This document shows positions 56,160 to 64,000 of a stretch of DNA of 64,000 bases, one piece after another. Each line of letters starts with the position of its first letter. The first letter of the stretch is position 1. A model generated the notes under the pieces. It was given only the letters and a program-made list of their open reading frames with translations. It was not told the origin of the DNA and did no database searches. The DNA comes from Flavobacterium collinsii (GTDB lineage: Bacteria > Bacteroidota > Bacteroidia > Flavobacteriales > Flavobacteriaceae), in the NCBI RefSeq assembly GCF_902804485.1, contig NZ_CADCST010000064.1:62001-126000 (forward strand), given 5' to 3'. The position numbers and the translations under genes are program-made.

Positions 56160-59100
56160 TTATTCTTTTATAGATTGAACTATGGTTTTCTTGCCCGAAA
56201 CTTTTTCCTGTAAATATTGAAATACAATGAAGAGCAACGGAATCACAAAAACTCCCAAAATAACTCCGCTCAACATCCCGATTGAAGCGCTCACACTTAT
56301 CGATCTGTTTCCTACTGCTGTTCCTCCAGAAGCAAACATCAACGGAATCATACCTACAATAAAAGCAAGCGAAGTCATGATAATTGGTCGCAACCTTGAC
56401 CTTGCACCTTCAATTGCCGCTTCAACAATACTTAAACCTGATATACGCCTTTGAAGTGCAAACTCTACAATTAAAATGGCATTTTTCGCGAGAAGTCCCA
56501 CTAGCATAATGAGTCCGACCTGAACGTAAATATTGTTATCCAAACCAACAGCTTTTACTCCGGCGAAAGCGCCTAAAATTCCTGTTGGAATCGAAAGTAA
56601 AACCGCCAACGGTAGTAAATAACTTTCATACTGTGCTGCCAATAAAAAGAATACAAACAACAGACATAATCCGAAAATGGCAATCGTTTGGTTTCCTCCA
56701 GCTTTTTCTTCCAAACTTAAACCTGTCCATTCGTAACTGTAATCAGCTGGAAGTTTATCTAAAACCTTTTCTAAATTCCCCATAATCTGACCGTTACTGT
56801 AACCCGGCAATGCCATTGCTGTAATATTTACCGAATTGTAAAGGTTGTAACGGTCTACCGATTCCGGTCCGTACACTTTATGGAATTTTACGATTGATTT
56901 TACAGGAACCATCTGCATCTGTGCATTTCTAACGAAAATTTCGTTAAATGCATCCTCATCCATTCTGAAAATTCCATCGGCTTTTACATTAACTCTGTAA
57001 AACTTACCAAATCGGGTAAAATCTGACGATTGATCTCCGGCAAAATATGTCTGAATATTTCCTAGCAGTTCTTTTATGTTCACTCCCATTTGACGTGCTT
57101 TGTCCTCATCAACTTCCAATTCCAGCTGTGGATAATCGGCTCTAAAAGTCGTATACGCATATTGAACTCCGGGTTGCTGCATAATTTGTGCGATCACTTT
57201 ATCTGACATTGCTTTTAAAACTTCCGGACTTCTTGCCATTCTGTCCTGCAATACAATTTCGGCACCACTTGTTACACCAAATCCTTCTACAGGTGGCATT
57301 CTAAACACCATAACCGAACCTTCTTTGATTGTGGATAATTTGGCTGCAACACTATTCAAAATTTCATCAATATCTTTAACTTCACCTCTTTCTTTTTTAG
57401 GCTTTAATTTAATAAAACCTAATCCGTATGCGGTACTGGAACTGTTACTCAAAATATTAAATCCGGTAATACTGGTGTTAACATCAATCGCTTTTTCTGA
57501 TTCTAATATTTTCTCCATTCTCTGAACTACTTCAGTCGTACGATCTAGCGCTGTTCCCGGTGGCATAGATAAGCTGTACACCATAAAACCATCATCTTCA
57601 AGCGGAACGAAACTTTTTGGCGTTGACATCATCATATAAACTGCAAGAGCTGTTATACCGGTAATTAATCCTGCTGCAATCCATTTTCTTCCCACAAGGA
57701 AGCGAACACCTTTGATATATCTTCCGGTAAAATTGTTGAAACCCGTATTGAAACCCACAAAAAAACGGTCTTTAAAACTGGTTTTATGTTCGTGATTTCC
57801 GTGTTTGTCACCATGATTTTTTAATAAAAGCGCACATAAAGCAGGAGTTAACGTCAAGGCATTTACAGCCGAAATAATAATCGCAATTGCCAAAGTATAA
57901 GCAAATTGTTTATAGAAAATCCCTGAAGATCCTGTCATAAAACCAATTGGAATAAATACAGCCGACATGACTAAAGTAATAGAAACTACCGCTCCGGTAA
58001 TTTCTGCCATTGCACTATGAGTCGCTTCTTTGGCCGAAATACCGGCGTCTTCTTCCATTTTACTGTGAACGGCTTCGACTACAACAATAGCATCATCCAC
58101 TACAATTCCGATGGCCAAAACCAAGGCAAAAAGTGTTAGAATGTTGATGGTAAATCCGAAAACCAACAGAAAGAAAAAGGTTCCTACAATCGCTACTGGC
58201 ACCGCAATAGCTGGAATTATCGTGGAGCGAATGTCCTGAAGGAATATAAATACGACAATAAATACCAGAATAAAAGCTTCTAACAAAGTCGATTTTACCT
58301 GTCCTGTCGCTTCGTCCAAACGTTCTTTGGTACTCATTACGTTCACGTATTTAATTCCGGGAGGAAAAGACTTCGATAATCGCTCTACTTCTTTATTAAT
58401 CCCGATTTCAATATCGTTTGCATTAGAACCCGAAGTCTGTAAAATTGCCATTGTAACCGCATTTTTACTGTTCGATTTATTGTCCCCGCTATAAGAGATC
58501 GAACCAAATTCTACTCTTGCCACATCTTTAAGACGCAACAAATTATTACCGTCATTTTTAACCACAATATTTTCATATTGTTCCGGTTTGTTTTTCTTTC
58601 CTTTATATCGAATTACATATTCTAAAGCCGCTTTTGATTCTTCTCCAAGTTTCCCCGGAGCCGATTCTAAACTTTGATCTGCAATTGCCTGCGTAACATC
58701 AGATGGAACCAAACCTGCATTTGCCATTTTTCTTGGGTCAAGCCAAATTCTCATAGAGTAATCTTTCTGACCAAAAATCTGAACCTGACCTACGCCAGGA
58801 ACACGTTTCATTTGCGGAACCAAATTGATATTAGCATAATTCTGAAGAAAAAGCTCATCGTACTTGTTATTATCATCTGTATACAAGTTGAAAATAACAA
58901 TCATACTGTTTTGCTGTTTCGATGTTGTAAGTCCCATTCTGATTACTTCTTGCGGAAGTTTTGGAGTCGCTTGCTGCACTCTGTTTTGAACGTTTACCGC
59001 AGCCTGATCCGGATCTACCCCTTGTTTGAAAATAACGCTGATCGAAAAAGATCCGTCATTACTTGCAGAAGATTTAATGTACTGCATATTCTCAACACCA

Positions 59101-59309
59101 TTAATCTGTTCTTCTAACGGAGTTACTACGGAACGGATTACTGTTTCACTATTTCCTCCCGGATACGAGCCACTAACCATTACCGTTGGCGGCGAAATAT
59201 CAGGAAATCTGGTAACCGATAATCTGGTAAGACCAATAATACCCAAGATCACCAGAACAATGGAAATTACTGTGGCCAATACCGGCCTGTCTATTATTTT
59301 TTTTAACAT
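56160..59309 (-). CDS. RND multidrug efflux pump (HAE1 type)
   Basis: 1049 residues, full length. Inner-membrane trimer that exports drugs or toxic compounds by proton antiport. TM1 at about 10-30, a large periplasmic part (about 40-335), and in TM4 the proton-relay Asp-Asp in GIVVDDAIVVVEAV. Motifs FPDISPPTVMV and GSYPGGNSETV are hallmarks of the HAE1 subgroup. It lies between the outer-membrane factor and the adaptor, all minus strand. Substrate range unknown. Confidence 0.95.
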   Translation of the reverse strand: MLKKIIDRPVLATVISIVLVILGIIGLTRLSVTRFPDISPPTVMVSGSYPGGNSETVIRSVVTPLEEQINGVENMQYIKSSASNDGSFSISVIFKQGVDPDQAAVNVQNRVQQATPKLPQEVIRMGLTTSKQQNSMIVIFNLYTDDNNKYDELFLQNYANINLVPQMKRVPGVGQVQIFGQKDYSMRIWLDPRKMANAGLVPSDVTQAIADQSLESAPGKLGEESKAALEYVIRYKGKKNKPEQYENIVVKNDGNNLLRLKDVARVEFGSISYSGDNKSNSKNAVTMAILQTSGSNANDIEIGINKEVERLSKSFPPGIKYVNVMSTKERLDEATGQVKSTLLEAFILVFIVVFIFLQDIRSTIIPAIAVPVAIVGTFFFLLVFGFTINILTLFALVLAIGIVVDDAIVVVEAVHSKMEEDAGISAKEATHSAMAEITGAVVSITLVMSAVFIPIGFMTGSSGIFYKQFAYTLAIAIIISAVNALTLTPALCALLLKNHGDKHGNHEHKTSFKDRFFVGFNTGFNNFTGRYIKGVRFLVGRKWIAAGLITGITALAVYMMMSTPKSFVPLEDDGFMVYSLSMPPGTALDRTTEVVQRMEKILESEKAIDVNTSITGFNILSNSSSTAYGLGFIKLKPKKERGEVKDIDEILNSVAAKLSTIKEGSVMVFRMPPVEGFGVTSGAEIVLQDRMARSPEVLKAMSDKVIAQIMQQPGVQYAYTTFRADYPQLELEVDEDKARQMGVNIKELLGNIQTYFAGDQSSDFTRFGKFYRVNVKADGIFRMDEDAFNEIFVRNAQMQMVPVKSIVKFHKVYGPESVDRYNLYNSVNITAMALPGYSNGQIMGNLEKVLDKLPADYSYEWTGLSLEEKAGGNQTIAIFGLCLLFVFFLLAAQYESYLLPLAVLLSIPTGILGAFAGVKAVGLDNNIYVQVGLIMLVGLLAKNAILIVEFALQRRISGLSIVEAAIEGARSRLRPIIMTSLAFIVGMIPLMFASGGTAVGNRSISVSASIGMLSGVILGVFVIPLLFIVFQYLQEKVSGKKTIVQSIKE

Positions 59310-59380
59310 GGAAAATGTTATTTATATTAAAAACTAAAAATTATTTTTACTAAGAGCCTTTACGATAATAGCATTTAGCA

Positions 59381-60499
59381 TTACTTGATTATCGCTCTTA
59401 CTTCGATACCATCACTTAGCACATCGATAGAATTTAATGCAATCTTATCACCGCTTTTTACACCGTTTTTTACAAAATAATTTGTACCGGAACTTCCGGC
59501 AACTTCAATTGGAGTCATGGCTATTTTATTGCCTTTACCTAAAACAAAAACAAAAAACTTATCCTGAATATCTTTTACACTTGCCATTGGTACCGTTACA
59601 ACAGAAGACAAACTGCTGTTTAAAATAATTCTTGCTGAACCTCCTGCACGCAAAAGTTTTTTAGGATTTGGAAAAATCGCTTTTAAGGCAATTGTTCCGG
59701 TAGTTCTGTCAATGTTTCCGCTGGCGATTTCTAATGTTCCTTTTTGATCGTATGCACTATCATCGGCCATAATAAGGCTTACTGTTTTCTTTGATTTTGA
59801 ATCTTTGGAGAAAGTCAGATAATCAGATTCGCTCATCGAGAAGTAAACAAAAACTGTATTAATGTCTGATAAAATAGTTAACGGAACAGTATCTGATGGC
59901 GTAACCAAGTTTCCAACACGATTTGGAATACGGCTGATATAACCGCTTACCGGAGCTTTTATCAAAGAGAAATCAGCGTTTAATTGTGAAGACCCTAAAG
60001 CTGCTTTTGCTTGTGCTGCCTGTGCCTGTGCTGCATCGTAATTTGCCTGTGCTGTTTTTAACTGCATGTCCGAATATACTTTTGCATCTACGAGAGGTTT
60101 CACTTTTTCAATTTCAAGTTTAGCATTCGCTAAGTTTGCCAAAGCACTTTTGTATGCTGCACGACTGCTGTTAACCTGCTCTGCGTAAACATCTCCTTTA
60201 ATTTTAAAAAGTGACTGTCCTTTGTTTACATAATCACCTTCTTTTACATAAATTGCTTCAAGGTATCCTGAAACCTGAGCTTTAATATCAACATTTACAG
60301 TACCTTCTACAGTTCCGGGGTATTTTTTCGCCACTTCACCTGTAACAGATTTTGCCTGAAAAAAATCTACTTCCGGTTTTGGAACCGCCATTGCATCTGC
60401 TTCAGATCCGCTTTTACCGCATGAAGAAAAACCGATGATAATCAATAAGACTACAACCTTATTGAATGTTTTATAATTTTGAAAAAATTGTTTTGTCAT
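59381..60499 (-). CDS. RND efflux periplasmic adaptor (lipoprotein)
   Basis: 372 residues. Lipoprotein signal with the lipobox GFSSC at about 25-29. Lipoyl halves (VDIKAQVSGYLEAIYVKEGD and SGYISRIPNRVGNLV), a coiled-coil hairpin (about 110-170, with repeated AQAAQAKAAL), a beta-barrel (about 210-290) and a membrane-proximal domain. First gene of the operon, 71 bases before the pump. Joins the pump to the outer-membrane factor. Confidence 0.93.
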   Translation of the reverse strand: MTKQFFQNYKTFNKVVVLLIIIGFSSCGKSGSEADAMAVPKPEVDFFQAKSVTGEVAKKYPGTVEGTVNVDIKAQVSGYLEAIYVKEGDYVNKGQSLFKIKGDVYAEQVNSSRAAYKSALANLANAKLEIEKVKPLVDAKVYSDMQLKTAQANYDAAQAQAAQAKAALGSSQLNADFSLIKAPVSGYISRIPNRVGNLVTPSDTVPLTILSDINTVFVYFSMSESDYLTFSKDSKSKKTVSLIMADDSAYDQKGTLEIASGNIDRTTGTIALKAIFPNPKKLLRAGGSARIILNSSLSSVVTVPMASVKDIQDKFFVFVLGKGNKIAMTPIEVAGSSGTNYFVKNGVKSGDKIALNSIDVLSDGIEVRAIIK

Positions 60500-60661
60500 T
60501 TTATTTCACTTTAATGAATACATAGAATTTGACCGCAAAAGAACAGCACAAAATGACCTTTAAACAGAAGAAAGTTACCCAAACGGAATTTTTCGATACT
60601 GAAACGAATGAGAATGATAATGCCAAAGACACAATGGCACGAAGTTTAAATTTTTTGAATA
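60500..60661. other. Upstream region of the RND operon
   Basis: No frame. Holds the operon's upstream DNA; no clear TAnnTTTG box was found on the minus strand. Confidence 0.3.
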
Positions 60662-60777
60662 GCCTCCAGTTTTAACTGGAGGTATTGATAGGATGGAAAA
60701 GACTTTAGTCAAACTCATCTTTTGGCTAAAGCCCTTGATAATGAATTTATTTTACCTCCAGTTAAAACTGGAGGCAA
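60662..60777. repeat. Palindromic dispersed element, CTCCAG family, copy 2
   Basis: Left arm GCCTCCAGTTTTAACTGGAGG, centre GACTTTAGTCAAA facing TTTGGCTAAAGCC, right arm CCTCCAGTTAAAACTGGAGGC. Same layout as the element at 14818-14950. Confidence 0.8.
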
Positions 60778-60832
60778 CTAAAAAATATGATTTTACTTAG
60801 AACCTTAGCAACTTAGTATCTCAGGACCTTTA

Positions 60833-61588
60833 CTAGCGATCCATCCATTGTTTAAATACAGGCGCTTTTTCTCTGCTTATGATTACCTCACGTTCAGGAT
60901 CTAACCTGAGCTGTATTTTTAGCTTTGCATTAAAATAGTTTGAGATCGACTTTATGCTTTCCACCCGAATGAAAAACTGTCTGTTGGCACGAAAAAAAAC
61001 ATCCGGATCAAGTTCCTGCTCTAATTCTTCCATAGTCTGAGTTACGGGAATGGCCGTGCCGTCTTTAAGCACTAAATTACTGGTCTTAAATTCCGAATAT
61101 ATAAAATCAATATCGGCAACATCTACACTTTTATAACCGTCGCGATAGGTTACTAAAAAACGCAATCTAAAAGAGGGTTTATTCATAAAACCTTTTAGAA
61201 TTCCGGCAATATCTGTGGTACTATTTTCAACTTTAGAAACGGACTTAAACTTTTTTAAAGCAAATTCAAGTTCGTTTTTTTCAATTGGCTTCATCAGGTA
61301 ATCAATACTGTTTACCTTAAAAGCTTTTATGGCATATTCGTCATAAGCTGTTGTAAAGATGACGGGAGAAGTAATTTCGACTTCATCAAAAATAGAGAAA
61401 CTCAATCCGTCTGCCAGACGAATATCCATCGTGATTAAATCGGGCGCAGGGTTTGAATTCAGCCATTTAACTGAATCTGCAACGGTATCAATAATGGCCA
61501 GAATCTCACATTGAGGTTCCAGTTCTTCCAACAGTCTTTTCAAACGGCTGGCGTTGATACTTTCATCTTCTACAATTAAAATTTTCAT
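60833..61588 (-). CDS. LytTR response regulator
   Basis: 251 residues. Receiver domain (about 1-120): phosphoacceptor Asp55 in DLITMDIRLAD, acidic pair ED at 7-8, Lys in YLMKPIEK. C-terminal LytTR DNA-binding domain (about 145-251, FLVTYRDGYKSVDVADIDFI, then FFRANRQFFIRVESIKSI). It is the output of the histidine kinase whose gene starts one base upstream of its own. Its targets may include the RND operon at 54748-60499 (333 bases away, same strand) or other loci with phased repeats; neither is shown. Confidence 0.95.
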   Translation of the reverse strand: MKILIVEDESINASRLKRLLEELEPQCEILAIIDTVADSVKWLNSNPAPDLITMDIRLADGLSFSIFDEVEITSPVIFTTAYDEYAIKAFKVNSIDYLMKPIEKNELEFALKKFKSVSKVENSTTDIAGILKGFMNKPSFRLRFLVTYRDGYKSVDVADIDFIYSEFKTSNLVLKDGTAIPVTQTMEELEQELDPDVFFRANRQFFIRVESIKSISNYFNAKLKIQLRLDPEREVIISREKAPVFKQWMDR

Positions 61589-61589
61589 A

Positions 61590-62690
61590 CTATTTTGAAA
61601 TTAAAGGCAAACGTACACAATAAGCCCCATTTGACTCCGAGAAAACGGGCATTCTATCGTGCAGAATTTTATATCGAAACTCAATATTTTTATGCCCGAT
61701 TCCTGTTGAAACCAAACTCTTTCCGGCTGTTGGCTGTAGATTATTTCTAACCACAAGATCACCAAGATCAGAATAAATAGAAATCGTAAGGGGATTTGAC
61801 ACTGTCGCCATATTATGTTTTACGGCATTTTCGACTAATAATTGTAATGTTAATGGTGGTAAATGACGATCTAAACAAGTCATATCAATTTGAAGTTTCA
61901 AATCAACCTTTTCACCAAGTCGTTTCTTTAAAAGATAAAAATAAGCATTCAAAAATTCAATCTCTTCTTTTACTGTTATGGTATCTTTATTTAGGTTTGA
62001 AATCATATAACGATACACCTTTGTAATGTTCTCCAAAAATGATGCAGCGGCTTTTGGATCTTCATGAATTAGCTCGGTCAGAGCGCTGAAATTATTAAAG
62101 ATAAAATGCGGATCAAGCTGTAATTTTAAGGACTCTAATTCATATTTTGCAGCAGCTTCCTGAAGTTCAGAAGCTTTTACTTTCAGTTCTGCCGCTTCTT
62201 CAGAAGTAACACGCCAGCGGTTCAGCAAAAATATACTCGTATGTATAAAACTTATAAAAAGGGATAATATCGCAGCCATTAAATTGGACTGCCAGATTTG
62301 AACAAGTTCACTTTCTTTTATTGGTGTCCAGGAATATAAATATTCCCACAGATACGAAAAAAAGTAGTTTAAAAGAATGTTACCTAAAATAATGCATACA
62401 AACTGTGCAAAAGCTCTGAAAATTGGTTTTTGCTCCCAACTGATCCAATAGTTTAGACTACGCCCAACAAAAAGACTTAACTCTGTAAGTACAGCACAAT
62501 ATACAAGGATTATAAATATATCAAGCGTCCAATCTATTACTAATAAAGTATTATGCTCAAAATCCTGATAGGGATTCAGGAAATAATAAGAGGATAAATA
62601 AATCAGAAAAACCACCGGTATAACAATAACTCTATAATATTTATAGAAAAAATTCTTTCCGGATAGTTTATTTTGAATACTTGAATTCAT
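61590..62690 (-). CDS. Histidine kinase of the LytS type
   Basis: 366 residues. Four membrane helices (about 21-40, 53-75, 93-115, 137-157), a coiled linker, then the His kinase: phosphorylated His195 in QLDPHFIFNNFSAL and an ATP-binding part with QLLVENAVKHNM and TGIGHKNIEFR. Paired with the LytTR regulator (one base apart), the first gene of a two-gene operon. Its signal is unknown. A -7 box TATCTTTG lies at 62744-62737. Confidence 0.94.
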   Translation of the reverse strand: MNSSIQNKLSGKNFFYKYYRVIVIPVVFLIYLSSYYFLNPYQDFEHNTLLVIDWTLDIFIILVYCAVLTELSLFVGRSLNYWISWEQKPIFRAFAQFVCIILGNILLNYFFSYLWEYLYSWTPIKESELVQIWQSNLMAAILSLFISFIHTSIFLLNRWRVTSEEAAELKVKASELQEAAAKYELESLKLQLDPHFIFNNFSALTELIHEDPKAAASFLENITKVYRYMISNLNKDTITVKEEIEFLNAYFYLLKKRLGEKVDLKLQIDMTCLDRHLPPLTLQLLVENAVKHNMATVSNPLTISIYSDLGDLVVRNNLQPTAGKSLVSTGIGHKNIEFRYKILHDRMPVFSESNGAYCVRLPLISK

Positions 62691-62736
62691 TAACTAATAA
62701 TTGGTTAAATATTAAATTTATGCATTTTAATTGAGA

Positions 62737-62744
62737 CAAAGATA
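62737..62744 (-). promoter_or_regulatory. -7 box of the LytS-LytTR operon
   Basis: Minus-strand TATCTTTG fits TAnnTTTG 46 bases before the kinase ATG. No -33 TTG at the proper spacing. Confidence 0.45.
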
Positions 62745-62814
62745 AAAATTGACAATGCCTATTACACTTCTAAAATCTTTTTCTTCCTGACAGATGATCT
62801 TAGTTTATTGTTTT

Positions 62815-63648
62815 CTAATAATTTGGAAAAGACAATAGCGGAATATCCAGACCTGCCGCCATAATTCTGGTTTTACTTTTATGAACCAAAGAATCCCAAA
62901 AACCATATTTTTGAGGTACCATTACTAAAATATCGGCATCATAATTTTTGATTTCTTTCTCTATTTCATTAATTACGGCATTTGATTTTACGCTTTTATA
63001 CATGTATTTCACTTGCTCAAATTCTTTCTCTAATGTAGAAGTCAGCAATATTTTATCTTGTTCTTCTTTTAAATTATTCAGTTTTTCTTCTACGCTAAAG
63101 AACTCAATTTCTGCTTCTAATTTGCCAACAATATGCCTTATCCAGCTAAATCTTTTAATTGATGATAAACTGAAAGAATCAGAAGCGTAAAGTATTTTTT
63201 TGATATTATGGAAACGGGCTTTTAAAGGCACAGCCAAAACAGGAATATTCAAATTTTTTATTACAGCTGTAGTTGAATTTCCCATTAATTCCTGTTCAAA
63301 AGAACGCTCTGCCATTCCCATTACCACAAGACTTGCCGCTGTACTGCCAATAAGATAAGAAAGTTCATCTTCTAAAAAAGAATAAGTGCATACAGAACTT
63401 ACTTCTATATTGTATAAATCAGCTGTTTCTACGCTCAGTGTCTCAAGCCTTAGAGTGGCTTTTTCAATTTGTTTCTGCAAGCCTTCAGCTGAAATAAGAG
63501 AATTGGCGCTGTGAAAACTTAATGAAAAAGAGTTAAACAGAATCAGCTTAGCCCCTGCTGTTTTTGCAATTCCAGCTGCATAAGTAACAGCATTATTCGA
63601 TATATCAGAAAAATTTGTGGCAGCAATTATAGTAAGTGGTGAACTCAT
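62815..63648 (-). CDS. Universal stress protein, two Usp domains
   Basis: 277 residues from Met 63648 (MSSPLTIIAATNFSDISNNA). Two Usp domains in tandem: about 1-140 with the nucleotide-loop motif VVMGMAERSFEQELMGNSTT, and about 148-277 ending DILVMVPQKYGFWDSLVHKS. Cytosolic stress-related protein of unclear mechanism. The frame is open 19 codons further upstream to 63705, but that segment contains a perfect inverted repeat (63658-63691), so the internal start is preferred. Confidence 0.88.
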   Translation of the reverse strand: MSSPLTIIAATNFSDISNNAVTYAAGIAKTAGAKLILFNSFSLSFHSANSLISAEGLQKQIEKATLRLETLSVETADLYNIEVSSVCTYSFLEDELSYLIGSTAASLVVMGMAERSFEQELMGNSTTAVIKNLNIPVLAVPLKARFHNIKKILYASDSFSLSSIKRFSWIRHIVGKLEAEIEFFSVEEKLNNLKEEQDKILLTSTLEKEFEQVKYMYKSVKSNAVINEIEKEIKNYDADILVMVPQKYGFWDSLVHKSKTRIMAAGLDIPLLSFPNY

Positions 63649-63657
63649 ATATAGATC

Positions 63658-63691
63658 AATTAAACAATTATTAGGGTAAAATTGTTTAATT
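63658..63691. promoter_or_regulatory. Perfect 12-bp inverted repeat upstream of the Usp gene
   Basis: AATTAAACAATT (63658-63669) faces AATTGTTTAATT (63680-63691) with 10 bases between. It lies 10 bases before the chosen start. It may be an operator or a 5' mRNA hairpin. Confidence 0.5.
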
Positions 63692-63705
63692 ATGGCTTTC
63701 AACAT

Positions 63706-64000
63706 ATTTTTAAGTTACTGAAGAATCATATTTTTAACCTCAACCGTAATTTTTACATTCTGAAATATTGAAGCTAGAACATTTTATTTTATTGATTTTT
63801 TTTAACTCTGTTCATTTCACTTAAATCTAATTTAATACGAGCTTACAAATATTTTTTTACATTCCAAAAAATTGTGGTTTTACGATTAATCCTACAATAT
63901 AAGAGATAACTTCTTTACCGCAAAAACTTTATGTATTCATTTAAACAAGTTATGCCGAAAATTACCTAAAAAAAGTTCAAAAAATTGGCGTTCTAAGTTT
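63706..64000. other. Right-end non-coding stretch
   Basis: 295 AT-rich bases with no gene and no notable repeat beyond the inverted repeat just to its left. Confidence 0.4.

Noticed and set aside
58674..59117. 147-codon open frame on the plus strand
   Set aside because: Lies wholly antisense to the RND pump gene, whose frame is strongly conserved; composition is low-complexity and no start signal is seen.

Overview
The window reads as a chromosome segment of a Flavobacterium-like member of the Bacteroidota. The DNA is AT-rich, starts rarely have Shine-Dalgarno motifs, promoters fit TTG-N19-TAnnTTTG, and the gene set is typical of the group: a fused MurF-alanine racemase, a DnaE with its own exonuclease domain, a long-tailed S16, TonB-dependent and beta-barrel outer-membrane proteins, and a LytTR two-component pair. 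Several dispersed hairpin repeats fill the gaps between genes. No complete tRNA or rRNA gene and no CRISPR array was seen.

Region 1 (1-2000) is a minus-strand run of small cytosolic proteins, probably orphan immunity-type or similar: a frameshifted DUF4303-like fragment, a DUF5713-like gene, a DUF7832-like gene and one unnamed gene flanked by 76-bp direct repeats. Region 2 (2182-17028) has asd, mscL and murF-alr, then membrane and outer-membrane proteins, a His-rich small protein followed by a TonB receptor, a prolyl oligopeptidase, a Gfo/Idh/MocA oxidoreductase, two tiny overlapping genes between hairpin elements, and an outer-membrane barrel. Region 3 (17206-31138) is housekeeping: dnaE, a DUF417 protein, the leucine locus leuC-leuD-leuA-like-leuB with a textbook promoter, an RRM protein, a lipoprotein, and rpsP-rimM-trmN6.

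Region 4 (31140-43001, all minus strand) is a class I lanthipeptide biosynthetic cluster. In transcription order it has a split dehydratase (LanB N-terminal part and SpaB_C-type elimination protein), an exported erythromycin-esterase-like fusion protein, a decayed precursor gene, an intact 49-residue precursor with a GG leader, a LanC cyclase, a C39-peptidase ABC exporter, an HlyD-type adaptor and a second exported protein. The two exported proteins appear to share a roughly 290-residue C-terminal region, which is the most unusual feature of the cluster. The precursor and part of the second (decayed) core had to be read directly from the DNA.

Region 5 (43002-47780) is a scarred, mostly non-coding junction. 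It has a gene remnant, a small XRE-type regulator, tandem 190-bp repeats, the 3' end of a tRNA-like gene with its terminator (a probable attachment site), an IS6-type transposase remnant, and an L-amino-acid-oxidase-like flavoenzyme preceded by three 21-bp phased repeats.

Region 6 (47788-52529) holds an Lrp-type regulator and an operon of a DUF1852 protein, a short MetE-like methionine synthase and a SLC10-type transporter, with a divergent nitroreductase. This matches the MesX/MesD folate-independent methionine synthase. Region 7 (52772-63705) has two unrecognised proteins, an RND efflux operon (adaptor, pump, outer-membrane factor), a LytTR response regulator with its histidine kinase, and a two-domain universal stress protein.
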